Source of the DNA: Pseudomonadota bacterium
Lineage (GTDB): Bacteria > Desulfobacterota > Desulfobulbia > Desulfobulbales > SURF-16
Assembly (NCBI GenBank): GCA_018822545.1
Contig: JAHJKA010000031.1
Span: 1 to 64,000 of the forward strand
Length of the DNA stretch: 64,000 nucleotides
Reading direction: 5' to 3'
Under the pieces are notes generated by a model. That model was not told where the DNA came from. It made no database searches and saw only the letters and a list, made by a program, of their open reading frames with translations. Below are positions 63,832 to 64,000 of this stretch, in pieces; the stretch's first letter is position 1, and the number at the start of each line of letters is the position of its first letter. Made by a program: the position numbers and the translations under genes.

Positions 63832-64000
63832 TTACCGCTTTCGACCCGACAATGCCTTGACCGTCAACATGGCAAGTAAAACGACAATCAGAGTGGCGAT
63901 GACGGCAAGTTCCCTGTTCTGCAAAAACCAGGGGTAAAGCTCAACAATGGCCAACCGCTGCAGTTTATTCTCCAGATCAGCGCGACCCGCTATTGGTACG
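63832..64000 (-). CDS. 3' end of an unidentified gene with C-terminal TM helix
   Basis: The last 55 or so codons of a gene that starts beyond the window. The visible chain reads DLENKLQRLAIVELYPWFLQ, then a hydrophobic segment LAVIATLIVVLLAMLTV, and ends in KALSGRKR before TAA at 63832-63834. A C-terminal membrane anchor with a positive tail is suggested. The frame is uninterrupted to the window edge, but it is too short to identify. Confidence 0.5.
   Translation of the reverse strand, partial: VPIAGRADLENKLQRLAIVELYPWFLQNRELAVIATLIVVLLAMLTVKALSGRKR

Noticed and set aside
1..64000. CRISPR arrays, insertion sequences and rRNA genes
   Set aside because: No regular 25-40 bp repeats with spacers, no transposase frames and no rRNA-like sequence were seen.

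Overview
The window is a gene-dense stretch of a Gram-negative chromosome. It shows a complete-looking type II secretion operon with secretin, outer-membrane porin-like and lipoprotein signals, chemotaxis-type signalling and a sigma-54 activator. Gene content fits Desulfobacterota (the old delta-proteobacteria), perhaps near the Desulfobulbales: an Mrp/Mbh-like antiporter operon with a split subunit A, a CheB-CheR fusion, c-di-GMP signalling, and DUF211 next to a VIT/CCC1 protein. That placement is an inference from gene content, not a search result. I see no prophage, insertion sequence, CRISPR array or rRNA; the only RNA gene is one tRNA-Arg.

Layout. 1-2400: three minus-strand genes for small exported or membrane proteins, including one with a His/Asp-rich tail. 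2968-9414: a tight minus-strand operon running histidine kinase, NtrC-type regulator, porin-like protein, PstS-like periplasmic protein and diguanylate cyclase. 9543-9707: tRNA-Arg with its promoter and terminator. 10099-15208: a CheB-CheR-PAS fusion overlapping a hybrid histidine kinase. 15682-26203: the type II secretion operon in the order E-F-H-J-I-K-L-M-C-D-G, with a candidate sigma-54 promoter upstream. 26431-28780: an anchored protein of unknown function and two DUF1566 paralogues. 28964-34598: protoporphyrinogen oxidase, a flavodoxin-like protein, an M48 peptidase with TPRs, a J-domain protein and a Cys-rich FeoA-like protein. 34864-39795: Hsp20, Lon and a chemoreceptor.

39954-47107 is a nine-gene minus-strand operon for an Mrp/Mbh-like cation antiporter in which every neighbouring pair overlaps. 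47352-52767 holds a CBS protein, a coupled cassette (alpha/beta hydrolase, SagB-type oxidoreductase, DJ-1/PfpI protein, GemA/DUF1018 protein), a lipoprotein hydrolase, and a repair/hibernation pair (L-isoaspartate methyltransferase and an HPF-cold-shock fusion). 52935-60305 combines NfeD and slipin with a multidomain ACP-acyl ligase-acyltransferase, a second acyl-CoA ligase and a DUF2784 membrane protein, suggesting lipid handling or membrane repair. 60405-64000 holds DUF211 and VIT/CCC1, an unknown membrane-associated protein, a small secreted protein whose signal peptide is split by a frameshift, a zinc ribbon, thioredoxin 2, a Cys-cluster protein and the 3' end of one more gene.

The most interesting items are the HK-regulator-porin-binding protein-cyclase operon, the ACP-ligase-acyltransferase fusion (domains in the reverse order to E. 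coli Aas), the GemA-like protein coupled to stress enzymes outside any prophage, the J-domain protein with MshEN-like C-terminal repeats, and the duplicated 15-nt leader repeat before the FeoA-like gene.
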